DNA from: Bacteroidales bacterium
Lineage (GTDB): Bacteria; Bacteroidota; Bacteroidia; Bacteroidales; UBA1715
Assembly: GCA_016714605.1 (NCBI GenBank)
Contig: JADKDL010000026.1
Location: 1-64,000 of the forward strand
Length of the DNA stretch: 64,000 bases
Direction of reading: 5' to 3'
Both the position numbers and the translations under genes were made by a program. Below the pieces are notes generated by a model. The model was not told the origin of the DNA. It did no database searches and saw only the letters and a program-made list of their open reading frames with translations. Positions within the stretch are counted from its first letter, which is position 1; the number at the start of each line of letters is the position of its first letter. Of this stretch, positions 43,949 to 54,096 are shown piece after piece.

Positions 43949-46900
43949 ATGACAACAATTCCCTTCATAGAACCAAACTTAAGATATTTTTCTTCAATAG
44001 ATAAAATTGATGAACATACAAATTTTTACGATGAGCTAAATTGGAATTTCAACGATTTTCTTTCAAATAAATTTAAATATCTATATGTAGTTGGAGAGCC
44101 AGGGAACGGGAAATCTAGACTAATGCAAGAAATAGCAATTAAGAGAAATAAAACTTTATATATAGATATAAAACGATTGCAAGGAATGTCTATACCTGAC
44201 TATTTCAACAATAAAAGAAAATATATCTTTAAAGAAGAAGTGCAATCTGAGTCTATTTCAAAGAATGGATTTTACTTCAAGGATGGGTTTTCTCTCGAAA
44301 ATTCAGAAGATGTTTTAATTTGCTTAGATGCAATTGATGAAATTTCGTCGGAACATTTATCTGTGTTTAGGGAACATTTACAACAATTACAAATAGATTA
44401 TAATAAATGTTCTATTATCCTATCAGGGAGAACACATAATATAAAAAATCTTCAAGATATTCTACCCGATAAATGGGAGGTTGTATTAGTTGAAAAATTT
44501 CAGCTTTTTCAAGTTAGAGATATTCTCAAACAACAAATAGATGGAATAGCAGATTCACGCATAAATGAATTATTAACTTCTACTTCAAAAGACAGTTTTA
44601 ATCCATTTGTTTTTCATGAGAATATTTTGCAGACACCTCGGTATCTGATGTTGACTTTAGATTTATTGAAAGCTAAAGAAAATAAACATATAGAAAAACT
44701 CTCGCAATACGAATTATTTGAATTGTTTATAAAGCAAAAACTTAGGAAAGATAATGAAAAACTTAAAGAGAAAATTGACACTTCATTTCTTTTTAAATTT
44801 CTTGGTTTGTTAGCATTGATAATGGATATAAAACAAACAAATGAAATTACCAAAAATGATTTTACTATAATTCTTGATGATGTACAATCTGATTTGAAAC
44901 AATTTATATTTAACAAAATAACTCCCGACGACTTTTTCGATTTACTATTCTAAAGGACACAGATGAATTTATTGCATTTGAAAACCGTGAATTCCAAGAA
45001 TTTCTTGCAGCAAAGGAAATGCTATCATGGGATTCTAATGAACAGGTTGTATATGATTTATGCTATATTTCTGAGTTGAAAATTCTAAACCATCGTTGGT
45101 ACAATACTCTTTCTTTTGTATTTGAGAAACATCCTGAAATGTTTTTGAATATTTTAGAAAAACATATAAAAGATAAAACTGCATCAAGAGATTTTTTTGA
45201 ATTTATTTTATCCAATTTTACACAAAAGAATATTTCCAAACTAAAGGTTGAAGTTAAATCAAAACTTTTAAATTTAATATTCAATTATCATGGAGGGGAT
45301 TTTTATTTACCTAACAGGTATGGTTTTAGGTTGGCATACATATATACAGGGAATGGAGATGATTTATTGAAATTTTTAAGACAAGCCCATGAGAATAAAA
45401 ATTCAATATTAATAATTAACATATTGAAACTATTCCCTTTTATTTATAAAGAAGGAAAAATTGAAACAAATAACGAAGAATGGAAAAAATTAATACTAGA
45501 TATTTGTATTACAAATAAATCGGATAAAGATATAATTCATTTCTCTTTACCTACTTTAGCTCATTTCAAGGAAGAAAAATTGATTGAAGATTTTAATTCT
45601 TATTTAGATGAAATTGAAGATAAAAAACATCAATTCATAGATTCTTTTTTTGATGCCTTAATAATTTTAGATAATAAAGATCTTTTAGTAAAATATTTAA
45701 TCAAGTTCTATTCTGAAACAGATAATTCTTTTAGCAGCATAATAAGAGCAATAAAATATGTTTTTTTAGATGAAAAATCTTTTTCATTATTTATACAAAA
45801 ACTATCTGAAAATATTGATTGTTTTATTCCTTTCCTTGATTCTATCCAGTATAAGTTGATTCGGGTTGAAGACGCTTTATTATTAGTAAATGAATATAAA
45901 AAACAAACTATTCAATCAATTGAAAAAATACTTGATTTTATTTTTGTAGAAAACAAATTCCGATATGAACATTATAAAGCTGATTTTATAAAAAAAATAT
46001 CATTATATCTAACTAAGCAGAAAGAAGATTTTCCAGTCATTTTTCTCAGGAGATTATACAAATCTTCAAATAAAAGGATGCTTCAGAATAGATTAAATTC
46101 ATTCTTCTCAAGCTTATTAAATCTTTCCAATATTGATAAATTTGTTAAGGAAGCTAGAAAAAGTCCTGAGGATTATTTTCTAAATGTTATCTTTACTAAC
46201 TGTTTTAAAGTTAATCCTAGCATTTATGCTTTACGATCAAATTATATTACTGAGTATATTGCACAACCTGTCGAACCTGAAATTATTGAACCCCAAATTG
46301 AGATTTTTAAAAAGGAATTAAATACAAAAGTATTTGAGTATCCATTAAATGTTTTTGAATATTTTATTGAAAATTCAGTTAATATTTTGAATAAAATTTC
46401 GGAAGCTGATTTAAATGAATTTAAATGTATTCTTAGAGATAATTTAAAGAAAGGTAATCATATTAACAATATTGTGCAGATTCCTAAAATTGATAAATTA
46501 ATTAACATTAATGATTACAGACAAGTGCTTCTTCATTATTTACCCCAAAGTTATAATTCAGACTTAATTTATAATATTTTAAAACCACTTAAAAATGACG
46601 AAATAAAATATCTATATAATTTATTTACTAGAAATGAAGATGATGAATTTGCTATGAATATAAGTAGCTTTTTAGATTTCATTAAAAGATACAATATATA
46701 TTTAGCTTTACCCTATTTAAAATCTATACTTCTTGAATCAAAAAAGCTAGATGAATATGACCAAATAGAAATTGTAAAGACTATAGCCTTTTTAAAAGAA
46801 GACAAGCCGTATTTTATTGATTTACTATCAAAGATAAGCAAAACTGACCAATCAAATTTCTGGTTTACAGTAAATGCAATTCTTATATACTTAAAAAATG

Positions 46901-47910
46901 AAGTTGCAGTAATGTCTCTTTGTGAAGAGGTTAAAAATAGAAAAATAGAAATCAAAGAAAAAGAACCAAGCTTTAGCCCTCATGCAATGGCTCGTCCTAT
47001 TTCAACAGAAGAAGCTGAAATGAATGATTTCCATTTTGTTGCACCATTAATTCAATTAGATGATTCTCGATTCTTACCATATTTTGTGGATTTACTCAAG
47101 TTTTCATTAGTAATAGTTAATGAAGATTCTGAAAAATATAGTGTCTACGCAAATTATATCGATAATTTTGTTTTCATATATTTTGAAAGATTGAAAATTG
47201 AGAAGTCTTATCAAATAATTTCAAATATAGAAACCGAAATAGCAAAATTTCAAACTAATGCCATTCAAAGATACAGATTGGGGATAGATAAATTAAAAGC
47301 AATTTTCATTGATTATATAGAGTCTGAAAAACCAATCACTGAATATATCAAAAAATATAACGACCAAAAAGCTAAAAGATATTTGACAATATCCTCTGAT
47401 GCAACACTTAATCTTCTTTTAGAAAAGGCAATAAATGTTGATTTGCGAAGATGGATTGAAATTGAGGGAGCATATAAAATGATTCAACATTATCAGGTTG
47501 CTTCTGGAATACAAACAACAGAAGATTTAATGCAGAAAACAATTTCATCTCAACTTGAAAATATTCTTTTAAAATCCGGAATCAGAAATTTTGATATTCT
47601 CCGAGAAGTTGAGCAACTTGATGGCAAACGACCAGATTTTTTAGTAAAATATGGTTTTATTGGTCCTATAATGATTGAAATAAAGCGTTCAGGTAATCCA
47701 CAGTTTAGTGATGATGAGACTAAAATTTGTGAATATAAAGATAAACTAGTGGGATATATGCTGAAAGCAAAATCTCAATTTGGATATTATGTGATATTTA
47801 ACGATTCTAATGATTTAAATTTTGAAGAAAAACTCAAAAAACACAAAACAGCTTATGAAGATGTTCAAATTAAAGTTATTGGAATAGATTGTATGAATAT
47901 TTGCAACTAA
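43949..47910 (+). CDS. NACHT NTPase with long helical region and C-terminal PD-(D/E)XK-like nuclease domain; one frameshift
   Basis: Two open pieces (to 44953, and from 45019) belong together. The sequence between reads TILKDTDEFIAFENREFQ and EFLAAKEML in the second frame, the usual end of a NACHT module. One missing T near 44941 explains the break, and the corrected length is 1,321 codons. Residues 49-56 are Walker A (GEPGNGKS); about 123-134 give LICLDAIDEIS, the NACHT form of Walker B; CSIILSGRTHN is sensor 1. About 800 residues of Leu/Ile/Lys/Asn-rich, apparently helical sequence follow without recognisable motif. The last 110 residues contain KRPDFLVKYGF then PIMIEIKRSG: D at 47635-47637, E and K at 47677-47685, the PD-(D/E)XK arrangement. 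Composition looks more AT-rich than neighbours. Probable STAND-type anti-phage sensor-nuclease; trigger unknown. Confidence 0.78.
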
Positions 47911-47952
47911 CCCCACAAAAAAAGCCCACCTTTCGGTGAGCTTCTCTGAAAA

Positions 47953-48138
47953 TTACTTATCTACAATTTTCCTAGCTCTCTCATAGCTACTGTAGAAATC
48001 GTGTTTCGAGTCGCGGAACATGAGCATTGCTTTGTACATTTTCAAAATTAGCAACACTTCGTTTATCATTTCTTTATCCTCGAAGTTTAATGATTGACAC
48101 TCGTCTATGATTTCTTTATCCTTTAAGTTCAAAGACCA
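47953..48138 (-). pseudogene. Orphan C-terminal gene fragment or small ORF
   Basis: The minus-strand frame is open for 61 codons from an in-frame stop at 48139-48141 to TAA at 47953. It encodes a charged, helical-looking peptide (NFEDKEMINEVLLILKMYKA, then MLMFRDSKHDFYSSYERARK). There is no ATG before an internal Met. The terminator-like hairpin at 47923-47946 lies directly after it in the right orientation, which suggests the end of a former gene. Not recognised. Confidence 0.35.
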
Positions 48139-48184
48139 TTACTGTTTTTCTATACTCAGGCCTACAGCCAGAGTTATTAATTAC

Positions 48185-48259
48185 GCTCCCTTCGGAGCTA
48201 AAATACTCACGAGCACCAACGGTGCGCAATATACTAGTGTAGGTCGAAGGCCTACACTA
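48185..48259. repeat. Cluster of three REP-like palindromes
   Basis: Stems of 5, 5 and 9 bp with loops of 4, 3 and 7 nt at 48185-48198, 48213-48225 and 48235-48259, separated by short AT-rich linkers. The spacing and short-hairpin style resemble repetitive extragenic palindromes. Copy number elsewhere in the genome cannot be seen from this window. Confidence 0.55.
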
Positions 48260-48434
48260 ATTCCTAATTTCTAATTACTAGCAGCCAACGCTATAAAATG
48301 CTATTAGTTTTTCACGTCTTCTTATCCACATTTTCCCTAACTTAAAAGTCTATAAAAAATATATTATCAATTTAATTAAAGCAATCATTTTTTTTTCTAA
48401 ATTTCACAATTCTAATATTTTATAAAACAGTACC

Positions 48435-49352
48435 GTGAAACATTTATTGCTATTATTCTTAGTTCCTTTTGCTTTATTCGGGCAAAAACAAGCTTCTTTT
48501 ACGGTACTCGTTTCTGAAGCAAAGTTGTATTTAGAAGAGTATTATAAACTTGCACCGTTTGAGAGTGACTATTATGCAATTTCTAATTTTCGACTAACTA
48601 AGCAAGATTTAATAGAATTACGCGCCAAAACCATTGAAGCGGAGGCGGCTTCCAAAAGTCCTGATTCTGTAGAATATTATGTTATGTTTGAATTTTTACA
48701 AGAGAAAATTACATACAGAATGGATCAAATTGTGAAACACTCTGATTTCATGAAACATGATATTGAAAAATTATTTACGGGAAGTGCGCTGGATATCAAA
48801 ATATCTGATGACAAAAAACTATTCAACCTCTCTTTTGATGAAAATACTGGCGGCACTTATAAATCTAAAATATCATTCGTTTACTTTACCGATTTTGTAA
48901 ATACAGATTCTGCAACGTTCGATGAATTTCAAATGTTTTTCCCCTCCGACGGATTTGAAAAAGCCTACACATTAACTACCGATGAAGGTGTCAAATATGT
49001 TTTGACAGGAATGGTACAAAGCTGTTCGCTCTGTTTTGATTCGTTTGTATACCTTATAAAATTTTCAAATAACAAATTCGAACAGGAATTTACCTACAAC
49101 TTAAGCAATAGAGACTGGGAAGATGGTGTTTCGTATAATCATGAGACTAAAACCATTTATGTAGATTATCACCTCGACGATTTAACTACATTTTGCCAAT
49201 GCACTTCCGAAAATGAAGAAATTGCAACAACCGAAGAACAAGCCGCCGAAGTAGAAGGCTCATTATGCTCTTGCAAATATGTGTTTAATGGAAGAAATTT
49301 CGATTTTGTAAAAACTGCTACTCAAAAACAAGAGGTTAAGGATAAAGAATAG
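48435..49352 (+). CDS. Secreted protein of unknown function
   Basis: 305 residues from a GTG start with a clear signal peptide (KHLLLLFLVPFALFGQKQ). The middle is a mix of strands and charged helices. A paired-Cys segment (QSCSLCFDSFVYLIKF) near residue 200 and a second Cys cluster (FCQCTSENEE, then GSLCSCKYVFNG) near 255-285 could form disulfides. No family recognised. It probably acts in the periplasm or at the surface. It is preceded by the palindrome-rich spacer and is followed by rpsP after about 150 bp. Confidence 0.7.
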   Translation: MKHLLLLFLVPFALFGQKQASFTVLVSEAKLYLEEYYKLAPFESDYYAISNFRLTKQDLIELRAKTIEAEAASKSPDSVEYYVMFEFLQEKITYRMDQIVKHSDFMKHDIEKLFTGSALDIKISDDKKLFNLSFDENTGGTYKSKISFVYFTDFVNTDSATFDEFQMFFPSDGFEKAYTLTTDEGVKYVLTGMVQSCSLCFDSFVYLIKFSNNKFEQEFTYNLSNRDWEDGVSYNHETKTIYVDYHLDDLTTFCQCTSENEEIATTEEQAAEVEGSLCSCKYVFNGRNFDFVKTATQKQEVKDKE

Positions 49353-49463
49353 AACAAAATTTCAACTTAATAAAATTTTGCAGATACAATTATTTAGTAT
49401 ACAAAAAGATTGATTTTTGTATAAAATTATTTTGCCTAATAGATTATTAAATAGAATTTTTTG

Positions 49464-49471
49464 TATATTTG
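49464..49471 (+). promoter_or_regulatory. -7 box of rpsP promoter
   Basis: TATATTTG matches TAnnTTTG, 33 nt upstream of the rpsP ATG. No well-placed TTTG -33 box is visible. Confidence 0.45.
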
Positions 49472-49504
49472 CACCTCAAAATTTTAAACAAAATATAAAA
49501 TAAA

Positions 49505-50026
49505 ATGGCAGTTAAAATTAGATTAGCTAGATATGGAAGAAAGGCGAGATCTTTTTATTATATTGTAGCGGCAGATAGCAGATTTTTATGAGATGGTAGA
49601 TTTATTGAGAAAATAGGAATATACAATCCTATGACTTACCCGACTACAGTAGAATTAGATTTTGATAAAGCATTATCTTGGTTAAACAATGGTGCGCAAC
49701 CGTCTGACACAGTGCGTTCAATTTTACAAAAAGAAGGTGTTTTATATAAGAAACATTTACAAGGTGGTGTAAGCAAAGGTGCATTTGACCAAGCTACTGC
49801 CGATAATAAATTTAACGAATGGATTGCTGCTAAATTACAAGCAGAAAGAGCATTGGTTGAAAAACTTGCTTCTGACAAAGTTTCTAGCGCGAAACAACGT
49901 TTGGTAGCTGAAAGTAAAATTAAAGAGCAAAAATTGCAAGCTATTTTGAAGAAAAATCAAGCAGCAGTTGCTGCAGCAACTCCAGCACCGGCAGCAGAAG
50001 AAACTGCAACTGAAAGTGCTGAATAA
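49505..50026 (+). CDS. rpsP: Small ribosomal subunit protein bS16, with in-frame TGA at codon 29
   Basis: bS16 is an essential assembly protein of the 30S subunit. MAVKIRLARYGRKARSFYYI begins at the ATG at 49505. The conserved block continues as AADSRFL, TGA (49589-49591), then DGRFIEKIGIYNPMTYP in the same frame. Family members have Arg at the TGA position (RDGRFIEK). The remainder (VLYKKHLQGGVSKGAF) and an Ala/Glu-rich C-terminal tail are typical of Bacteroidota bS16. A start at the internal ATG 49631 would remove the whole conserved N-terminal third. A single C-to-T or A-to-T change is the simplest explanation, so probably a sequence error. It lacks the rimM-trmD neighbours found in many other bacteria. 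Confidence 0.9.
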
Positions 50027-50062
50027 TAATGAGCTTTAAAAAAATGCAATAAAATCAATAAT

Positions 50063-50099
50063 AAAAGAGCCTTTCCTTTTTAAGAGAGGCTCTTTTTTA
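50063..50099 (+). terminator. Rho-independent terminator after rpsP
   Basis: AAAAGAGCCT (50063-50072) pairs with AGGCTCTTTT (50087-50096), then further T's. Confidence 0.8.
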
Positions 50100-50255
50100 T
50101 TATTGATTAATAGAATTTTCAATATTTTATTTCATAAGATATAAAAAAATAAAAAAAGAGTAATTCATTCATATTATTAACAGACAAACGTTTTTAATAA
50201 TACAGAACTCAAAAAAATAATTAAAAAAACACTGTTGTATTACAGTAAGAAAAAC

Positions 50256-52313
50256 ATGATAAACAAGGATACTGTACTTAGGTCGGCAGATAACATGAGA
50301 ATTTTATCTGTAGCAATGGTTGAGAAAGCAAATTCCGGGCATCCGGGAGGCGCAATGGGTGGTATGGATTTCATAAATATTCTCTATTCAGAGTTTTTGA
50401 ATTATGACCCAACAGACATGAGATGGATAAACCGTGATAGATTTTTTCTTGATCCGGGACACATGTCGCCAATGCTCTATTCTGTATTGACACTTGCAGG
50501 AATTTTTACTGTAGACGATCTTAAAAATTTCAGACAATGGGGAAGTCCTACAGCAGGACATCCGGAGCTTTGCTATGAACATGGCATAGAGAACACATCA
50601 GGTCCACTTGGACAAGGACATACTATGGCAGTAGGCGCAGCAATAGCTGAACGATTCTTATGCGAGCGTTTTGGCGATTGGATGCATCATAAAATATATA
50701 CGTTTATCTCTGATGGAGGTATTCAAGAAGAAATTTCGCAAGGTGCAGGTCGTATTGCAGGTCATTTAGGATTAGGTAACCTTATTATGTTCTATGACTC
50801 AAACGAAATACAATTATCGAGCAAAACCAGTGCGGTAACAAGCGAAGATACTGCAAAAAAATATGAAGCATGGGGCTGGCGTACCGTAACTATTGACGGT
50901 AACGACCAAGACCAAATAAGATATGCTCTGACCTTGGCTAATGAAAAAAACGACAAGCCTTTTCTTATCATTGGTAGAACTACCATGGGCAAAGGATTGG
51001 TTGACGATAATAACAACAGCTTTGAAGGCAAAACCTCTACTCACGGCCAGCCGGTAAGTAAAGCTGGAGCATCTCTAGAAAAAACAATTCAAAATTTGGG
51101 TGGAAATTTTAAAGATCCATTTACAATTTTTGATGATGTTAAAAATTACTGGAATCAAGTGTGGGCAAAAAAAGTTAAGATTGCCAGAGAGAAAAAAGCA
51201 GAACAAGAAAAATGGGCTAAAGAAAATCCTAAACTTGCTGAAAAACTTGAATTATTCTATTCAGGAAAATTGCCTGAGTTTGATTTCAGAGAAATTAAGC
51301 AGGGTGCAAACGTGGCAACTCGTGTGGCATCTAAAACCGTACTTGAATACTTTGCCGACAAAGTAGAAAATCTAATTGTTGCTTCTGCAGATTTATCAAA
51401 CTCCGATAATACAAACGGCTACCTAAACAAGGTTGGCTATTTCAAAAAAGGTGATTTCTCTGGTCGTTTCCTCGAAGCCGGAGTAGCTGAACTTACCATG
51501 GCTTCTATAATGAACGGAATGATATTGCATGGCGGTGTTCACTCTGCATGTGGTACTTTCTTCGTGTTTTCGGAATATATGAAACCAGCTATAAGAATGT
51601 CTGCTTTGATGGAATTACCAGTTAAGTATATCTGGTCGCACGATGCTTTCAGAGTGGGCGAAGATGGACCAACCCATCAGCCTATAGAGCAAGAAGCACA
51701 GATTAGACTTATGGAGAATGTTTATAATCATTCGGGCAAACGTAGCTTTTTGGTACTTAGACCTGCTGATGCTCAGGAAACTACAGTATGCTACAAAATA
51801 GCTATGGAAACAACCGATAGACCTGTAGGCTTAATCCTTTCCAGACAAAATATAAAAGATATACCGGCAAAAAAAGGTTCAGACAGATATACCGACGCTT
51901 TACAATCAGAAAAAGGCGCTTATATTGTAAATGAATTTGAAGGTAATGTAGACTTGGTATTAGTTGCTAATGGCTCTGAGGTATCTACAATACTTGAGGG
52001 CGCAGAAATTCTTAGTAAAGAGAATGGCTTAACGATTCAGATTGTTTCAGCTCCGTCAGAGGGCTTGTTTAGAGACCAACCAATAGAATATCAAGAGCAA
52101 ATACTACCTTCCAACAAACCAACACTTGGCTTTACAGCAGGTTTGTCGCTTACGTTGAGAGGACTAGTAGGACCTAGAGGTAAAGTTTGGGGACTTAATC
52201 AGTTTGGTTATTCAGCTCCTTATCAGATACTAGATGAAAAATTTGGTTTCACTGCTAAAAATGTTGTAAAACAAGCACTTGAGTATTTGGAAGAATACAA
52301 GAAAATGAAATAA
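50256..52313 (+). CDS. tkt: Transketolase
   Basis: Thiamine-diphosphate enzyme moving two-carbon ketol units in the non-oxidative pentose phosphate pathway. Full-length single-chain form of about 685 residues. The N-domain has KANSGHPGGAMGGMDF and GPLGQGHTMAVGAAIAE. The ThDP pyrophosphate region is ISDGGIQEEISQGAGRIAG and FYDSNEIQL. The central domain has the substrate and cofactor segment SHDAFRVGEDGPTHQPIEQ. The C-domain is complete (LSLTLRGLVGPRGKVWGLNQ). The ATG at 50256 (MINKDTVLRSADNMRI) is chosen over a TTG seven codons upstream. The frame is intact. Confidence 0.96.
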   Translation: MINKDTVLRSADNMRILSVAMVEKANSGHPGGAMGGMDFINILYSEFLNYDPTDMRWINRDRFFLDPGHMSPMLYSVLTLAGIFTVDDLKNFRQWGSPTAGHPELCYEHGIENTSGPLGQGHTMAVGAAIAERFLCERFGDWMHHKIYTFISDGGIQEEISQGAGRIAGHLGLGNLIMFYDSNEIQLSSKTSAVTSEDTAKKYEAWGWRTVTIDGNDQDQIRYALTLANEKNDKPFLIIGRTTMGKGLVDDNNNSFEGKTSTHGQPVSKAGASLEKTIQNLGGNFKDPFTIFDDVKNYWNQVWAKKVKIAREKKAEQEKWAKENPKLAEKLELFYSGKLPEFDFREIKQGANVATRVASKTVLEYFADKVENLIVASADLSNSDNTNGYLNKVGYFKKGDFSGRFLEAGVAELTMASIMNGMILHGGVHSACGTFFVFSEYMKPAIRMSALMELPVKYIWSHDAFRVGEDGPTHQPIEQEAQIRLMENVYNHSGKRSFLVLRPADAQETTVCYKIAMETTDRPVGLILSRQNIKDIPAKKGSDRYTDALQSEKGAYIVNEFEGNVDLVLVANGSEVSTILEGAEILSKENGLTIQIVSAPSEGLFRDQPIEYQEQILPSNKPTLGFTAGLSLTLRGLVGPRGKVWGLNQFGYSAPYQILDEKFGFTAKNVVKQALEYLEEYKKMK

Positions 52314-52387
52314 TTTTTCTCTCAACTTATTATCTTCGAATTAGATAAACAAGGTTAAAAAAAAAGAATGACATAAAAACAAAGCAT

Positions 52388-52443
52388 CTGCCCCACTCCA
52401 CTGAATTCTTTAAGAGAAATTTCTACGGATTGGGGCAGTTTTG
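52388..52443 (+). terminator. Terminator after transketolase
   Basis: CTGCCCCA at 52388-52395 pairs with TGGGGCAG at 52431-52438, and the adjacent TCC/GGA extends the stem; TTTTGTTT follows. The remaining gap to the convergent CPBP gene is AT-rich without features. Confidence 0.7.
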
Positions 52444-52524
52444 TTTATATCGAATCATGATTCCAATACAAAACTAAATTATTAATCTTTTTTCATATTA
52501 AATCAAACAGTATTCGCCTAGTAT

Positions 52525-53324
52525 TTAATTCAATATAAGATACAATATGCCAAATATTGCTAAAAGAAAATTTGCAATAAAATGAAATACAAAACCAGGT
52601 ACAATACTTTTCGTTTTATAAACCACTAAAGAACTTGTTAAACTAGCAAATAAAAGCATAGGAAACAACCAAAGTTGGAATGAATGATAGAGTGCAAAAA
52701 ACAACCCATTTAAAACCCAACTCCATTTACCAAACACTGCATTTTTGGCAACAACCATGCTCTAAAGTAGATTTCTTCAGCCAAAATATTGAGCAACAAG
52801 GCAAAAGCCATAAGAATAAGCAATATATAATTCCCTTTTAAAGGATAACCGGGCGACAATATATTCACATCAGTATTAACAACATCAATAGTAGGGTTGA
52901 GCCAAAAAGGCATATAGTCAGGAATCGAAAATCCTGGAATTCTAGTAATAGGTTCGACCACTGGCTTTACTGTCATAGATAACATGAGTCCAATAATCAT
53001 TATCCCAAAGCAAATGAGCCACTGTTTACCTGATATTTTATTTATACAAAGCCTTTCTTTAAGCGATATTTTGAGTTTTTTAGCATCATACTTGTTTAAT
53101 AAAATTCCTATCGCGACTAATACAAAAAGCATAATAATAGCAACTATCCCCCACATTAAAACTTTCGGATATCCATTACTTACAAGAGAGGGTAAAACCA
53201 ATCGGAATCCAAAAAATGCAATGATACTTGGCAGAAGAAATGCGAGTATTATCTGAAAAAAAGTTAAATTTTTGGTCATTTTCCATTCAAAGACTCCTCT
53301 ACCATCGGTATTTTTATTACTCAT
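52525..53324 (-). CDS. CPBP-family intramembrane metalloprotease, one frameshift
   Basis: Abi/CAAX-protease-like multi-pass membrane protein. After a short N-terminus there are several membrane helices (IILAFLLPSIIAFFGF, WGIVAIIMLFVLVAIGILL, WLICFGIMIIGLMLSM). The catalytic set follows: EEIYFRAWLLPK (motif 1 EExxxR), LNGLFFALYHSFQLWLFP (motif 2 FxxxH) and PGFVFHFIANFLLAIFG (motif 3 His). The two open pieces join if the A5 run near 52745 gains one A, reading LLPKNAVFGKWSWVLNG. The corrected length is 267 codons. Roles in the family include prenyl-protein processing or bacteriocin self-immunity; nothing nearby tells which. Confidence 0.85.
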
Positions 53325-53519
53325 ATTTTTTTCTGTTTATTAATATAAAACATCTAAAATTATTAAACCTTTACGGTATCATTAGGAGTAAATATATCGT
53401 TAATTTCTATTTTCCTCACTAATGACAATAAAAAAACAATACATTAATTTACTTACCAAAATCTTTTCACTACCTTTATAACAGTTGAGAAAAATAAGGT
53501 TTATAGATAAAAGAAAGAT

Positions 53520-54092
53520 ATGAAAATTTTTGATATACTGTCGGTTTTCATGGTGCTGTTTGCGGTAATTGACATTTTTGGAGTACTCCCCTTTTTGGTA
53601 GATTTAAAAAAGTCGGGTAAGACAATACATTCCACTAAAACGACCATAGTAGCCACTTTTATATTGTTTTCATTTTTATTTGGGGGTGAATATTTACTAA
53701 AACTATTTAATGTAGATTTCTCGTCATTTGCGGTTGCAGGTTCTATAGTATTATTTTTCTTGTCGCTCGAAATGGTATTGGGACTGAATTTATTCAAGCA
53801 AGAAAACACCACCGACGCCACTGTAATACCTATTGCTTTTCCGCTCATTGCCGGACCCGGTTCTATTACAACATTAATATCACTCCGTGCCGAATACCAA
53901 GCCCTAGAAGTTGCTATCGCACTAATAGCTAATATGTTGATAGTTTACGTTGTATTGAAACTGTCTGTACAAATTGAAAAAAAACTTGGGGTGACTTTAA
54001 ATTATGTAATTAAAAAGTTTTTCGGTATCATACTTATGGCAATGTCGGTAAAACTTTTTGCATCAAATATTGGAATACTTATAGGCAATTAA
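53520..54092 (+). CDS. MarC-family integral membrane protein
   Basis: 190 residues, about six membrane helices. Family signatures are MVLFAVIDIFGVLPFLVDL near the start and AFPLIAGPGSITTLISL in the middle (the IAGPGS motif). Function in the family is unsettled; some members were once linked to antibiotic resistance without confirmation. The downstream cysteine-cluster gene starts 4 nt after its stop, so the two form an operon. Confidence 0.9.
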   Translation: MKIFDILSVFMVLFAVIDIFGVLPFLVDLKKSGKTIHSTKTTIVATFILFSFLFGGEYLLKLFNVDFSSFAVAGSIVLFFLSLEMVLGLNLFKQENTTDATVIPIAFPLIAGPGSITTLISLRAEYQALEVAIALIANMLIVYVVLKLSVQIEKKLGVTLNYVIKKFFGIILMAMSVKLFASNIGILIGN

Positions 54093-54096
54093 TTTT

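Larger units (their letters stand above)
47911..48434. other. Palindrome-rich spacer downstream of the NACHT gene
   Basis: A 524-bp gap. 47923-47946 forms a hairpin (GCCCACC/GGTGAGC, one mismatch) followed on the minus strand by a T7 run, so it could terminate minus-strand transcripts. At 48185-48259 three palindromes lie in 75 bp: GCTCC-cttc-GGAGC, GCACC-aac-GGTGC and TAGTGTAGG-tcgaagg-CCTACACTA, with a partial extra copy of the last near 48155. These look like a REP/BIME-type element. No transposase is present. A minus-strand frame is described separately. Confidence 0.55.

Noticed and set aside
49505..50026. Genome-wide UGA recoding
   Set aside because: TGA is a normal stop at the end of nudC and hemE, and only one in-frame TGA at a conserved sense position was found.
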